A stretch of 64,000 nt of DNA from Sandaracinus amylolyticus (GTDB taxonomy: Bacteria > Myxococcota_A > Polyangia > Polyangiales > Sandaracinaceae), in contig NZ_CP070225.1 in the NCBI RefSeq assembly GCF_021631985.1, positions 5,828,001-5,892,000 on the forward strand, written 5' to 3'. The stretch's first letter is position 1; each line of letters opens with the position of its first letter. Position numbers and translations under genes: made by a program. This document shows, piece by piece, positions 52,476 through 61,106 of the stretch. The notes beneath the pieces were generated by a model. The model saw nothing but the letters and a program-made list of their open reading frames with translations. It made no database searches and was not told where the DNA came from.

Positions 52476-53831
52476 ATGCAGCCATTCGAGTCGGACGTGA
52501 TCGTCGTCGGCGCGGGGTTCGCCGGGCTCTCCGCGGCGCGGCGGCTGTGCGCCGCCGGGCGTCGCGTCGCGCTGATCGAAGCGCGCGATCGCGTCGGCGG
52601 GCGCGTCTACACCGAGACCCATCACGGCACCGCGATCGATCTCGGCGGGCAGTGGCTCGGGCCCACGCAGGACCGCGCGCTCGCGCTCGCGAAGGAGCTC
52701 GGCCTCGCGACCTATCGGCAGCACGTCGAGGGACACAACGTGCTGCACTTCGCGGGCAAGCGGCGGCTCTTCCGCGGCACCGTCCCGCGCGTCGACGCGG
52801 CGTCGCTCGCGGCAGTCGGCTGGGTGTGGTTCCGCCTCGATCAGCTCGCGAAGGAGGTGCCGCTCGATGCGCCCTGGGAGGCGAAGCAGGCGAGCGAGTG
52901 GGACGCGACGACGCTCGACACGTTCCTGCGCACCCACGCGCCGACCGAGGGCGCACGCAAGCTGCTGCGTTATGCGATGGAGACGGTGTTCGCGGCGGAT
53001 CCCGCGGACCTCTCGCTGCTGCACGCGCTCTTCTACATTCGCTCGGGCGGTGGGCTCGATCGACTGCTCTCGAGCGAGAACGGCGCGCAGCAGGATCGCG
53101 TGGTGGGCGGGATGCAGCGGCTCGCCGAGGCGCTCGCGGCGAAGCTGCCCGAGGGCGCCCTGCGCCTCTCGACGCCGGCGCGCGTGATCGAGCACGACCG
53201 CGACGGCGTGGTGGTGCGGAGCGACGACGCGGCGTTCGCGGGCTCGCGCGTGATCGTGGCGCTGCCGCCGATGCTCGCGGGGCGACTGCGTTATGCGCCC
53301 GCGATGCCGAGCTCGCGCGATCAGCTCACGCAGCGCGTGCCGCAGGGCGCGGTGATCAAGTGCATCGCGATCTACGAGCGCGCGTGGTGGCGCGACGAGG
53401 GATTGTCGGGCCACGCGATCACCGACGTCGGTCCGGCGCACGTGCAGTTCGACGCGTCGACGCCCGAGGGCACCCCGGGTGTGCTGCTCGGCTTCATCGA
53501 GGGCGCGGCGGCGCGCGAGTGGAGCGATCGATCGCACGCCGAGCGACGGGACGCGGTGCTCGCGTGCTTCTCGCGCTGCTTCGGCGTGCGCGCGGGGCTG
53601 CCGGTGCACTACGTCGACAAGAGCTGGACCGAGGACGAGTGGAGCCGCGGCTGCTACGCGGGGTACTTCCCGCCCGGCGTGTGGACGAGCTCGGGCAAGG
53701 CGCTGCGCGCGCCGGTGGGGCGGGTGCACTGGGCGGGGACCGAGACGGCGACTGTCTGGAATGGGTATATCGAGGGGGCTCTTCGGTCCGGGGAGCGGGC
53801 CGCGGAAGAAGTCCTGCGAAGCTCTCGGTGA
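52476..53831 (+). CDS. Flavin monoamine oxidase family protein
   Basis: 451 residues. FAD motif DVIVVGAGFAGLSAARRLC (near residue 6) and RDRVGGRVYTE, the GGR signature of the MAO family, then LGGQWLGPTQDRAL. Substrate-domain segments include GGMQRLAEALAAKLPEGAL and VIVALPPMLAGRL. The C-terminal FAD contact is GRVHWAGTETATVWNGYIEG, as in MAO A/B and putrescine oxidases. It oxidises a primary or secondary amine to an aldehyde with H2O2. No covalent-flavin Cys pattern was confirmed. The TGA stop lies inside the conserved edge of the family-2 repeat that follows. Confidence 0.93.
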   Translation: MQPFESDVIVVGAGFAGLSAARRLCAAGRRVALIEARDRVGGRVYTETHHGTAIDLGGQWLGPTQDRALALAKELGLATYRQHVEGHNVLHFAGKRRLFRGTVPRVDAASLAAVGWVWFRLDQLAKEVPLDAPWEAKQASEWDATTLDTFLRTHAPTEGARKLLRYAMETVFAADPADLSLLHALFYIRSGGGLDRLLSSENGAQQDRVVGGMQRLAEALAAKLPEGALRLSTPARVIEHDRDGVVVRSDDAAFAGSRVIVALPPMLAGRLRYAPAMPSSRDQLTQRVPQGAVIKCIAIYERAWWRDEGLSGHAITDVGPAHVQFDASTPEGTPGVLLGFIEGAAAREWSDRSHAERRDAVLACFSRCFGVRAGLPVHYVDKSWTEDEWSRGCYAGYFPPGVWTSSGKALRAPVGRVHWAGTETATVWNGYIEGALRSGERAAEEVLRSSR

Positions 53832-54204
53832 GAGGCGCGAGGGGGTGGGTCCGGCGGCCGGTGTGCTCGCGGGCTGCTCTTCGATCGCTGTGAGAGAGTT
53901 GGGCAGCGGTGGGCGCATCGCGGCGCGCGCGTTGCGCTCTGCCGCGATGCTGTCGTCAGTCTGTGGTCGGCCTCGGCGAGCCCCCGTCGCACGAGGCCGC
54001 CGGACCCACCCCCTCGCGCCCGAGACCGCGGTTCTGCCGCCTCGCTTGGTTGGGTGGACGATGGCTCGCGACGGAGTCGCGCTGTTCGCGCGCCTCCGAC
54101 GCTCGCGCGTAGCAGCGCGCGCTCCGCGCGCGACTGGAGCCGATCGGGGCCGAGGAGGACGCGGCCTTCTGCATGCGTTCGTGCGCGTGCAGGGCCGTTC
54201 GCGA
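53829..54204 (+). repeat. Family-2 structured repeat, copy D (about 330 bp)
   Basis: A gene-free gap holding inverted arms of 26 bases that match perfectly: 53834-53859 (GGCGCGAGGGGGTGGGTCCG...) and 53995-54020. An inner pair GCATCGCGGC (53915-53924)/GCCGCGATGC (53941-53950) lies near the centre. It aligns with the minus strand of the gap at 48054 through TCGGTGAGAGGCGCG, GGCCGGT, GCTCGCGAC and GACGCTCGCG. The alignment fades after about 54150; the last 50 bases hold nothing recognised. Confidence 0.75.
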
Positions 54205-54891
54205 TCAGAACTCGATCGTCAGCCTGATCGCGGTCGGGCCCAGCGCGAGGCCGACCTGGCGCTCCAGCGTGCGGCGGCGCTCTTCGAGATCGTCGCGGTG
54301 CGTGTCGCTCTGGCGCTCGAGGTACGACGCGCGGCGATCCGCGAAGCTGGCGCCCGAGAGCAGCACTGCGCTCACCAGCGCGGTCGCGAGGCCGCCGATG
54401 ATCCACTCCGGCGCGTCGTAACAGCCGAGGTCCGCCTCCGCGACACACGCGCTCTGCAGCGCGGCGATCACCAGCGTCGACGCCGACGCGACCGCGAGGC
54501 CCACGCCGCCGACGTAGAGCGCGACCGCGAGGAGGCGCTCCTGGCCCGCCGCGTCCATCTCGCGCTGCAGCGCGAGCTCGTCGATCTGCAGGCCCGCGAG
54601 ACGGCGCGCGGCGCTGCGCTGCTCCGCGCTCGGTGCGACCGGCGAGTCGAGCTGCTCGGCGCTCGGTGCGACCGGCGAGCCGAGCTCCTGCGGGGGCGCC
54701 GCGTCGACCGAGGGCGCCGCGTCGACTGGCATCGCGTCGGTTGGCGGCGTGTCGAGTGGCAGCGCCGTGTCGGCTGGCAGCGCCGTGTCGACGGGAGGCG
54801 CCAGCGCCTCGGCGGCGTCCTGCGCGTGCGCGACGTCGCACCACGCGAGCCCGACTACGAAAACCCATCCCGCGAGCGCGAGTCTCGTCAC
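54205..54891 (-). CDS. Secreted/membrane hypothetical protein with Pro-Ala-Asp linker
   Basis: 228 residues from GTG 54891. Signal peptide (TRLALAGWVFVVGLAWCDVA, cut after AHAQ), then a 60-residue linker of Pro, Ala, Asp and Thr units (DTALPADTALPLDTPP) that includes a duplicated SPVAPSAEQ. A helix, two transmembrane segments (LYVGGVGLAVASASTLVIAA; WIIGGLATALVSAVLLSG) and a charged coiled coil (QSDTHRDDLEERRRTLERQ) follow. No family recognised. Downstream of the amidohydrolase on the same strand with a 107-base gap. Confidence 0.7.
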   Translation of the reverse strand: MTRLALAGWVFVVGLAWCDVAHAQDAAEALAPPVDTALPADTALPLDTPPTDAMPVDAAPSVDAAPPQELGSPVAPSAEQLDSPVAPSAEQRSAARRLAGLQIDELALQREMDAAGQERLLAVALYVGGVGLAVASASTLVIAALQSACVAEADLGCYDAPEWIIGGLATALVSAVLLSGASFADRRASYLERQSDTHRDDLEERRRTLERQVGLALGPTAIRLTIEF

Positions 54892-54998
54892 CAACCTCGG
54901 GTCGACCGTGCTGCGCGGGTTTTCCAATCGACCTGACCGCCTCACGTGCGCATCTCGCCCCGTCGCGGGCGCAGACAAGCCGCACGCGCGCGGTCCCC

Positions 54999-56330
54999 TC
55001 ACTGTACGACGGGCGCCGGTCTCGTGCCGGCGCCGTCGACCGCGTGCTTGGCCAGCTTCCCGTCTTTCATGATGACGAGCAGCTTCGCGCTCGGGTCCCC
55101 GAGCAGACCGATGTCGGCCAGCGGATCGCCGTCGACCAGGAGCAGGTCCGCGAGCGCGCCCTCCCTCACGATGCCGAGCCGGCCGGGGTACGGGTTGCGC
55201 TCGCCGGAGAGCGCGAGCAGCTGCGCGTTGTCGTGCGTCGCGAGCCGGAGCACCTGCGCCGGGGTGAACCAGCGCAACATCTTCGCGAGCTGCGCGCCCT
55301 GGCGCTCCGCGAGCTTGGCGTCGAAGAGCACGTCGGTGCCCCACGCGAGCTTCACGCCGTGCTTCTTCGCGAGCGAGTAGGCCCGGTCCGTCCCGCTGAA
55401 CACCCGTCGTGCCTTCGCACGCCCCTCGGGGGTCGGCAGCGGATGCGCGTCCTCGTCGTCGAGGAACGTCTGCATCGACCACCAGACGCCGCGGTCCGCG
55501 ATCATCGCGGCCGTCTCGTCGTCGACGAGGTGGCCGTGCTCGATGCACTGCACGCCTGCACGGATCGACTGCTGGACCGCACGCGGCGTGTAGGCGTGCA
55601 CCATCACGTAGGTGCCCCAGTTCTCCGCGCACTCGACCGCTGCGCGCATCTCGGCCTCGGTGTACTGCGTGACGTCGATCGGATCGTAGGGCGACGAGAC
55701 GCCGCCACCCGCCATCACCTTGATCTGCGACGCACCGAGCATCAGCTGCTCGCGCGACGCGCGCAGCACCTCGGAGACGCCGTCCGCGAGCGCCGCGGCG
55801 CCGAGCCGCTCCGTGTACGAGAGGTGCGCGCAGCAATCGCGCGGCACCTCGTGGCGCGCGCGGAAGTCTCCGTGCCCCGACGTCTGCGAGATGAAGGCGC
55901 CGCTCGGGTAGATGCGTGGACCGGCGCACACGCCGGCATCGATCGCGCGCTTCAGCCCGAAGGCCGGGCCACCGGCGTCACGCACGGTGGTGAACCCGCG
56001 CATCAGCGTTCGCTCCGCCTCGCGCGCCGCGGCGATGTGGATGAACCCCGGATCGGCGGTCATCAGCACTTCGGGAGAGAGCGTCACGAACGTCGCGTGC
56101 CAGTGCGCGTCGACGAGGCCGGGCATCAACGTCCTGCCGGCGCCGTCGATCACCTGCGCGTCGTCGGCACCCGCGATGGGCGAGGTCGAGATCGCGTCGA
56201 TCACGTTGCCGCGCACGAGCACGTGCGAAGGCACCGAGAGCGCGCTCGATGTCCCGTCGAAGATGCGGACGTTCGAGAAGAGCGTTGCCCTCGGCTCGGA
56301 GCTCAAGGCGAGGCCTCCAGCGTTGACCAA
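54999..56330 (-). CDS. Amidohydrolase family protein (imidazolonepropionase/Xaa-Pro dipeptidase-like)
   Basis: 443 residues with the metal-dependent amidohydrolase barrel. Metal ligands visible: GLVDAHWHATF (HxH on strand 1), Lys in ASQIKVMAGGG, His in YVMVHAYTP, His in CIEHGHLVD and Asp in LAWGTDVLFDA. The small beta-sandwich is formed by both ends (FSNVRIFDGTS; GALADLLLVDGDPLADIGLL). The sequence resembles the prolidase-like amidohydrolases that cleave Xaa-Pro or similar amides. No signal peptide, so cytoplasmic. Substrate not predictable. Confidence 0.92.
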   Translation of the reverse strand: MVNAGGLALSSEPRATLFSNVRIFDGTSSALSVPSHVLVRGNVIDAISTSPIAGADDAQVIDGAGRTLMPGLVDAHWHATFVTLSPEVLMTADPGFIHIAAAREAERTLMRGFTTVRDAGGPAFGLKRAIDAGVCAGPRIYPSGAFISQTSGHGDFRARHEVPRDCCAHLSYTERLGAAALADGVSEVLRASREQLMLGASQIKVMAGGGVSSPYDPIDVTQYTEAEMRAAVECAENWGTYVMVHAYTPRAVQQSIRAGVQCIEHGHLVDDETAAMIADRGVWWSMQTFLDDEDAHPLPTPEGRAKARRVFSGTDRAYSLAKKHGVKLAWGTDVLFDAKLAERQGAQLAKMLRWFTPAQVLRLATHDNAQLLALSGERNPYPGRLGIVREGALADLLLVDGDPLADIGLLGDPSAKLLVIMKDGKLAKHAVDGAGTRPAPVVQ

Positions 56331-56375
56331 CGCTAGCTAGCCCCGCGCGGGCCGAGCGCCGACCCGCGACGCGGG

Positions 56376-57875
56376 CTAGGCGACGACGGCCAACGCGCGG
56401 CGCGGACGCGCGCTCGGCAGCGCCTCGAACGCGCGCTTCCAGTCCGCGAAGCGTCCGCCCGCGTGCACTGCGTCCATCACCGCGCGCCCCTCGGCGCGAC
56501 CGCCCTGCGCGAGCACCCACTCGATCCACGCCCACCGCGCGCTGGTCGCGCGCACGTCGACGCGTCCCTTGGTGCCACGGCGCAGCTGCTCGAGGCGCTC
56601 CTCGACCGGCTTGATCCCCGCGAAGGGCAGGCCGTCCATCGGCGTGTTGCGCTTGCTGACGAAGGGCGCGATCCCGAGCGACAGCGGCGCGATCTTCGAG
56701 AGCTCGGTCGCGAACACGATCAGCTCGTCGATGTCCTGCGCCTCTTCGCCGGGCAGGCCGACCATCATGTAGAGCTTGAGGCGCTCGAGCCCGTGGGTGC
56801 GCGTGAGCTCCGCCGCGCGCAGCAGATGACGCTCCTGCGCCTTGCGCTGCACCTGATCGCGCAGCCGCTGGCTCGCGCCGTCGCTCGCCGTCGTCAGCGT
56901 GCGATAGCCCGCGCTCTTCAGCGCCGCGACGAAACGATCGTTGAGGCGATCGGGGCGCAGCGACGAGAGCCCGACCTCGCGCCCCTGCCCCGCGAGCGTC
57001 TCGACGATGTCCGCGATCTTCGGGTGATCGCTCACCGCCGCGCCGACGAGCCCGACGCGGCGCGCGTCGTCGGGGATGAGCCCGAGGATCTTCTCCATCG
57101 GCACGATGCGCATGCCGCCGTTCGTGCTGCGGCGCATCACGCAGTAGGCGCAGCCGCGCGAGCAGCCGCGCTCGGCCTCCATCAAGAACATGTCGCGCAG
57201 CTCGGTGTTCGGCGTGCGGATCGCGGCGTACGCGGGGAGCTTCTCGAGGTCCGCCTTCGCGACGTGCGGCATCTCGTCGCCGTGGATCGAGGGCACGAAG
57301 CACGAGTCGATCTCGCGCGCGAGCGCGGCGAGGATCTCCTGCTTCGATCCGCCCGCGCCGAAGATGACGTCGAGCGCGTGGTGGATCGTCTCGTCGCACT
57401 CGCCCATCAGGATCGCGTCGGCGAAGGGCGCGAGCGGCAGCGGGTTCGAGAACGTCAGCGGCCCGCCGCACAGCACGATCGGATGGCGCGGCCCGCGCTC
57501 CTCGGCGAGCGGCGGCATCCCCGCGAGCTCGAGCGACTGCACGACGCCCGCGAGCTCGATCTCGTACGCGACGCTCATCGCGACGACCGGGAAGTCCGAC
57601 ACCGGGCGCTCGGACTCGTAGGTCAGCAGCGGCAGCCGCGCGCGCTGCCACGCGCTCACGTCGTCGGGCAGGAACGCGCGCTCGGCGGAGCGACCGCTCG
57701 CGTGGATCTCACGGTAGATCTGCTGGAACCCCAGCGAGCTCATGCCGGTGTGGTAGGGGCTCGGGTACACCAGCGCGATGCGCTCGGCGGCGTGGCTCGA
57801 GAGCGTGCCGATCTCCGCGGCGAGCCGCTCTCGGATCACCGCGCGCAGCTGGCTCGCGTGGGATGACTGCTTCAT
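56376..57875 (-). CDS. B12-binding-domain radical SAM protein
   Basis: 499 residues. The N-terminal 200 residues form a B12-binding-like domain (IALVYPSPYHTGMSSLGFQ, PIVLCGGPLTFSNP, ILMGECDETIHH). The radical SAM core follows with the cluster motif AERGCSRGCAYCVMR (CxxxCxxC, near residue 240), then GLVGAAVSDHPKI and LKLYMMVGLPGEEAQDIDEL. The C-terminal region has VSKRNTPMDGLPFAGIKP. The layout is shared with the uncharacterised TIGR03960-like proteins; the reaction is unknown. Stands 45 bases from the amidohydrolase start. Confidence 0.9.
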   Translation of the reverse strand: MKQSSHASQLRAVIRERLAAEIGTLSSHAAERIALVYPSPYHTGMSSLGFQQIYREIHASGRSAERAFLPDDVSAWQRARLPLLTYESERPVSDFPVVAMSVAYEIELAGVVQSLELAGMPPLAEERGPRHPIVLCGGPLTFSNPLPLAPFADAILMGECDETIHHALDVIFGAGGSKQEILAALAREIDSCFVPSIHGDEMPHVAKADLEKLPAYAAIRTPNTELRDMFLMEAERGCSRGCAYCVMRRSTNGGMRIVPMEKILGLIPDDARRVGLVGAAVSDHPKIADIVETLAGQGREVGLSSLRPDRLNDRFVAALKSAGYRTLTTASDGASQRLRDQVQRKAQERHLLRAAELTRTHGLERLKLYMMVGLPGEEAQDIDELIVFATELSKIAPLSLGIAPFVSKRNTPMDGLPFAGIKPVEERLEQLRRGTKGRVDVRATSARWAWIEWVLAQGGRAEGRAVMDAVHAGGRFADWKRAFEALPSARPRRALAVVA

Positions 57876-57926
57876 GCGCGAGCGCCGAGTATGGGACGGG
57901 CACCTCCCGAGCGGTAGGTGTCCACC

Positions 57927-57984
57927 GGGAGTGCTCGGCCGCGGGGTGCGTGCGGAAGGACCCGCGGTGCCCGAGCCGATTTTG
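57927..57984 (+). repeat. Hairpin repeat, family 1, copy C (divergent)
   Basis: A shorter member with the same edges, GGAGTGCTCG and CGAGCCGATTTT, but a different interior. Arms GCTCGGCCGCGGG (57933-57945) and CCCGCGGTGCCCGAGC (57961-57976) pair except for a 3-base bulge. It begins 4 bases beyond the stop of the minus-strand gene at 57988. A further inverted pair CTCCCG/CGGGAG (57904-57931) precedes it. Confidence 0.7.
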
Positions 57985-57987
57985 CCC

Positions 57988-58971
57988 TCAGATCCGCAAC
58001 CACAGCGCGAACGTCATCGTGGTGTTGGGGAGCGCGTACACGAAGTAGCGCACGTTCTGGTCGCCGTCGTAGCGGTGCAGCGCGAGCTGGACGACCACCA
58101 CCGAGAGGTCGAGGCGCGTGTCGATCGTCGAGCGCAGCATCACGCCCGGCTGCTCGATCCACACGTACGCGCGCTGCTCGAGGCCCAGCACGAAGCGCAC
58201 GCCCGCGGGGTCGCCGAGGCTCATCGCGATGCGGCCCGAGGGCTCGACCCACGAGCCACCGGGCAGCGTGCCGGCGCGCCCGCCGACGTCGCCTTCCGCC
58301 TCGATCCACGCCCACGGCGCGAGCGTCATGCTCGTCCATCCGCCCGCGCTCGCGTCCGCTGCGACGCCGACGCGGACGCCCTGCCCGTCGGGGTGGTACT
58401 CGTAGAGCCACACGCCGGTGTTGAGATCGTAGCGGCTGAACTCGTGCCACCAGCGCTGCTGTCCGGTCGCGCCGATCGCCACCACCTCCTCGCGGTTCGA
58501 GACCTCCATCGCCATGCCCCAGCGGATGCGCCACGGCCCGAGCCCGCGCCGGATCCCACCACCGAGCCGGAACCGGCTGAGCTCGTGGAAGTGGATCGGC
58601 AGCGTGGCCTCGTGCATCGGAGGCAGCCCGCTGATCGAGCGCGTGAAGAGCGCGCTCGAGACGTCGAGCTCGAGGGTCCCGCGATCCGCGATGTCGTAGG
58701 ACATGCCGATCGACGAGGCGTGGGTGCGCCCGAGATCGTCCCCGTCGAGCTCGGGCCCCGCCATGCGCGCGTAGGTCCCGAAGAGCAGGTTGTCGTTCTC
58801 GATCGCGAGACGAAGCTCGAAGGGTCCGTCGCGTGGCACCGGTGGAGGATCCGCGTGCGCGACCGACACGATCGCGAGCCACGCCACGATGGCTGCGCGC
58901 CACGGCGAGGGCCCCGCGCACGCCCGCACGCGGGCGCACCCCTCGCGCGGCGCGTGCGAGCACGCGCGCAT
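57988..58971 (-). CDS. Putative outer-membrane beta-barrel protein
   Basis: 327 residues from ATG 58971; an in-frame GTG at 58929 would give a more usual signal length. Signal core AAIVAWLAIVSVAHA. The mature protein alternates hydrophobic and polar residues in many strands (FELRLAIENDNLLFGTYARM, GVWLYEYHPDGQGVRVGV, AYVWIEQPGVMLRSTID) and ends ...TTMTFALWLRI, a C-terminal aromatic/hydrophobic strand expected of outer-membrane barrels. The ENDN-LFG start recalls LpxR/DUF2219-type proteins, but this is weak. Function unknown. Confidence 0.75.
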   Translation of the reverse strand: MRACSHAPREGCARVRACAGPSPWRAAIVAWLAIVSVAHADPPPVPRDGPFELRLAIENDNLLFGTYARMAGPELDGDDLGRTHASSIGMSYDIADRGTLELDVSSALFTRSISGLPPMHEATLPIHFHELSRFRLGGGIRRGLGPWRIRWGMAMEVSNREEVVAIGATGQQRWWHEFSRYDLNTGVWLYEYHPDGQGVRVGVAADASAGGWTSMTLAPWAWIEAEGDVGGRAGTLPGGSWVEPSGRIAMSLGDPAGVRFVLGLEQRAYVWIEQPGVMLRSTIDTRLDLSVVVVQLALHRYDGDQNVRYFVYALPNTTMTFALWLRI

Positions 58972-59100
58972 GCTGTCGCTCCCACGACGCGCGATGCCCC
59001 CGCGCGCTCCGCCCGAGCGCGCGTGCCGCCGTCTCGGCGCACCGCACGACGGCGCGCTCTCAGCAGCTACGTGGGATCACGCCGGAGAGCCCACAAGAAC

Positions 59101-59673
59101 TCACGGACGCAGTCGTTCCACCACGGGACGTCCGGTCGCGCGGGCCTCGCCGCGTAGCTCGATCTCGCGCACCTGCATCGGTCCGTCGAGGTGCACGAAC
59201 ACGTGATCGAGCACCGCCTCCTCGCCCGCGATGTCGGCCTGCACGGTGCCCACGCAGCGATCACCGGCGGGCTGCACGAGCGCAAGCAGGCGACGCTGGG
59301 GGAACGCGCTCAGGCGCAGCTCGATCCAGCTCCCGTTGGGCTCGCTGACGCGCACTGCCTGCTGCGCGATGCCGTAGCCCCGGCGATCGAGCACCGAGAG
59401 ATCCCCGAGCAAGGCCTGCCCCGGCTCGAAGCGGCGCCAATACGCGAAGATCGGTGAGTGCGACGCGGGCGCGCACTGCTCGTCGAGCCGCACGCCGTAG
59501 TCCACGCGGTTCCGATCGTCGGACTTCGCGATGTAGAAGAGCGTGGGTAGATCGAACTCGCCGATCCGGGGGTCGGCCCGGGCGATCGAGGCGATCACGA
59601 CCAGCGCGAGCGCGACCAGCAGGGAGACGCGAGCTACGGACACGGCGATCCTCCGCCGCTCCCATCTATGCAC
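59101..59673 (-). CDS. Secreted DUF4833-like protein
   Basis: 190 residues with a signal peptide (VSLLVALALVVIASIARA). The mature N-terminus DLPTLFYIAKSDDRNRVDYG and the later PIFAYWRRFEPG match my memory of DUF4833 proteins, small secreted proteins of unknown role. The C-terminal part includes WIELRLSAFPQRRLLALVQ and VFVHLDGPMQVREIELRG. It follows the signal peptidase gene with 3 bases between, so both are on one transcript. Confidence 0.75.
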   Translation of the reverse strand: MHRWERRRIAVSVARVSLLVALALVVIASIARADPRIGEFDLPTLFYIAKSDDRNRVDYGVRLDEQCAPASHSPIFAYWRRFEPGQALLGDLSVLDRRGYGIAQQAVRVSEPNGSWIELRLSAFPQRRLLALVQPAGDRCVGTVQADIAGEEAVLDHVFVHLDGPMQVREIELRGEARATGRPVVERLRP

Positions 59674-59676
59674 CGT

Positions 59677-60474
59677 TCACTGGATCGCGCTGAAGATGCG
59701 ATCCCAGCGAATGTACGCCTCGTTCGACCAGTAGATCGCGAGCGCGCGGCCCTTCACGCGCGAGATCGGGATCATGCCGACCCGCGGATTGCGGCTGTCG
59801 TTGCTGCGATCCCGGTGATCTCCGAGCACGAAGATGTGGCCCGGCGGCACGACCACCGGCGACATGCTCTCGGGCACGCTCAGCATCGAGTGGCTGGTGC
59901 GCCACAGCTCGCCGTTCGCGCCCTCCTCGATCCACTCGCAGTCGGTCGGGTCCTCGCTGCTCTCTTCCTCGAGGCAGGGCCCGAGCACGCGGCGATGGAT
60001 GGGCTCGCCGTTGCGCCACACGACGTCCTCGCGGATCTCGATGCGATCGCCGGGCACGCCGATGACGCGCTTGACGATGTCGATGTCGTCGTAGGGGCTC
60101 TTCACGATCACGACGTCGCCGGGGTTCGGCATGCCCCAGCTCACGACGGCGTCGCTCGTGAACGGCAGGAAGAGCCCGTAGGGGAACTTCGCCACGACGA
60201 CACGATCGCCGTTGAGCAGCGTGGGCTCCATCGAGGGCCCGTCGATCTCGAACGCCTCGAAGAGGACGATGCGGATGAAGAACGCGAGCAGCACCGCGCC
60301 GCCGATCGTCTTCATGTTCGACTTGGTGCGGCGCCAGCGCTCCTCGTCGCTCTCGCGGATCGCAGCGGCCTTCGCGGCGGCGGCGGGATCGGTGGGATCG
60401 CGGGGGATCCCGATCTCGCCGAGCTCGTTGCGCAGGTCCGCGGGCTTCGTCGGCTTCGTGGGATCCTCGCTCAT
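59677..60474 (-). CDS. lepB: Signal peptidase I
   Basis: 265 residues. One transmembrane helix (IGGAVLLAFFIRIVLFEAF) after a 50-residue cytoplasmic tail. The catalytic Ser is in DGPSMEPTL (near residue 80) and the Lys in IVKRVIGVPGDRIE (near residue 135). The closing motif FVLGDHRDRSNDSR is complete. It removes signal peptides on the outer face of the inner membrane, in keeping with the many exported proteins in this window. The start overlaps the miaE stop (ATGA). Confidence 0.96.
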   Translation of the reverse strand: MSEDPTKPTKPADLRNELGEIGIPRDPTDPAAAAKAAAIRESDEERWRRTKSNMKTIGGAVLLAFFIRIVLFEAFEIDGPSMEPTLLNGDRVVVAKFPYGLFLPFTSDAVVSWGMPNPGDVVIVKSPYDDIDIVKRVIGVPGDRIEIREDVVWRNGEPIHRRVLGPCLEEESSEDPTDCEWIEEGANGELWRTSHSMLSVPESMSPVVVPPGHIFVLGDHRDRSNDSRNPRVGMIPISRVKGRALAIYWSNEAYIRWDRIFSAIQ

Positions 60475-61055
60475 CCGTGCACCGTCGGGCCGAGCGGGAG
60501 CGAGGTGGCGAGGCGTGCCTCGCGCTCGGCCAGGGTGCGCAGGCGCGCCCGCGCGTCGGACTCGCCGAAGCGCTGCTCCGCGAGGCGCGCGAAGAGCCGG
60601 TAGTGCGTCGCTTCGGAGGCCATCAGGTCGCGATAGAAGAGGCGCAGCGTCCCGTCGCCGAGCCCCTCCGCGAGCAGCTTGAAGCGCTCGCACGAGCGCG
60701 CCTCGATCAGCGCGGAGATGAGCAGTCGATCGAGCAACGCAGGGACCTCGTCGGCGTCCTCGCGCGCGACCTTGCGGAGCGCGACGACGTAGCCGTCGGT
60801 GGCGGGCATGCCGAGCGTGCGACCGCGCGCGCGCAGCTTCTCCTCGACCTCGCGGAAGTGCTCGGTCTCCTCGTGGGCGAGCGCGACGAGCGGCGCGACC
60901 ATCTCGGGCATCTCGCCGCCGTGGCGACCGACCAGCGAGAGCGCGGAGTGAGCAGCCTTGAGCTCGCAGTGCGCGTGATCGGAGAGCAGGCGATCGAGGT
61001 CTCCCTCGACCGCGAGCAGCCATTCGCGGTCGGTGGGTGCGAGCAGGCCCAGCAT
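60471..61055 (-). CDS. miaE: tRNA-(ms2io6A)-hydroxylase
   Basis: 194 residues from ATG 61055 (MLGLLAPTDREWLLAV). MiaE is a non-haem di-iron enzyme that hydroxylates the isopentenyl group of modified A37 in tRNA. All iron ligands are visible: Glu in HCELKAAHSALSL, the pair in HEETEHFREVEEKL, Glu in SALIEARSCERFKLL and the pair in SEATHYRLF. A TTG at 61094 would extend it but more likely belongs to a promoter: TTGACC (61089-61094), 17 bases, then TAGCGT. It heads a miaE-lepB-59101 unit. Confidence 0.93.
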   Translation of the reverse strand: MLGLLAPTDREWLLAVEGDLDRLLSDHAHCELKAAHSALSLVGRHGGEMPEMVAPLVALAHEETEHFREVEEKLRARGRTLGMPATDGYVVALRKVAREDADEVPALLDRLLISALIEARSCERFKLLAEGLGDGTLRLFYRDLMASEATHYRLFARLAEQRFGESDARARLRTLAEREARLATSLPLGPTVHG

Positions 61056-61106
61056 GAAGCGCCGAACGCTATTGCGACGCCCCCTCCCGGTCAAGGAAGG
61101 CAGGAA

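Noticed and set aside
53832-54204. Short plus- and minus-strand frames within the gap after the monoamine oxidase
   Set aside because: They lie inside the inverted-repeat element and show no protein-like composition, signal or conserved motif.
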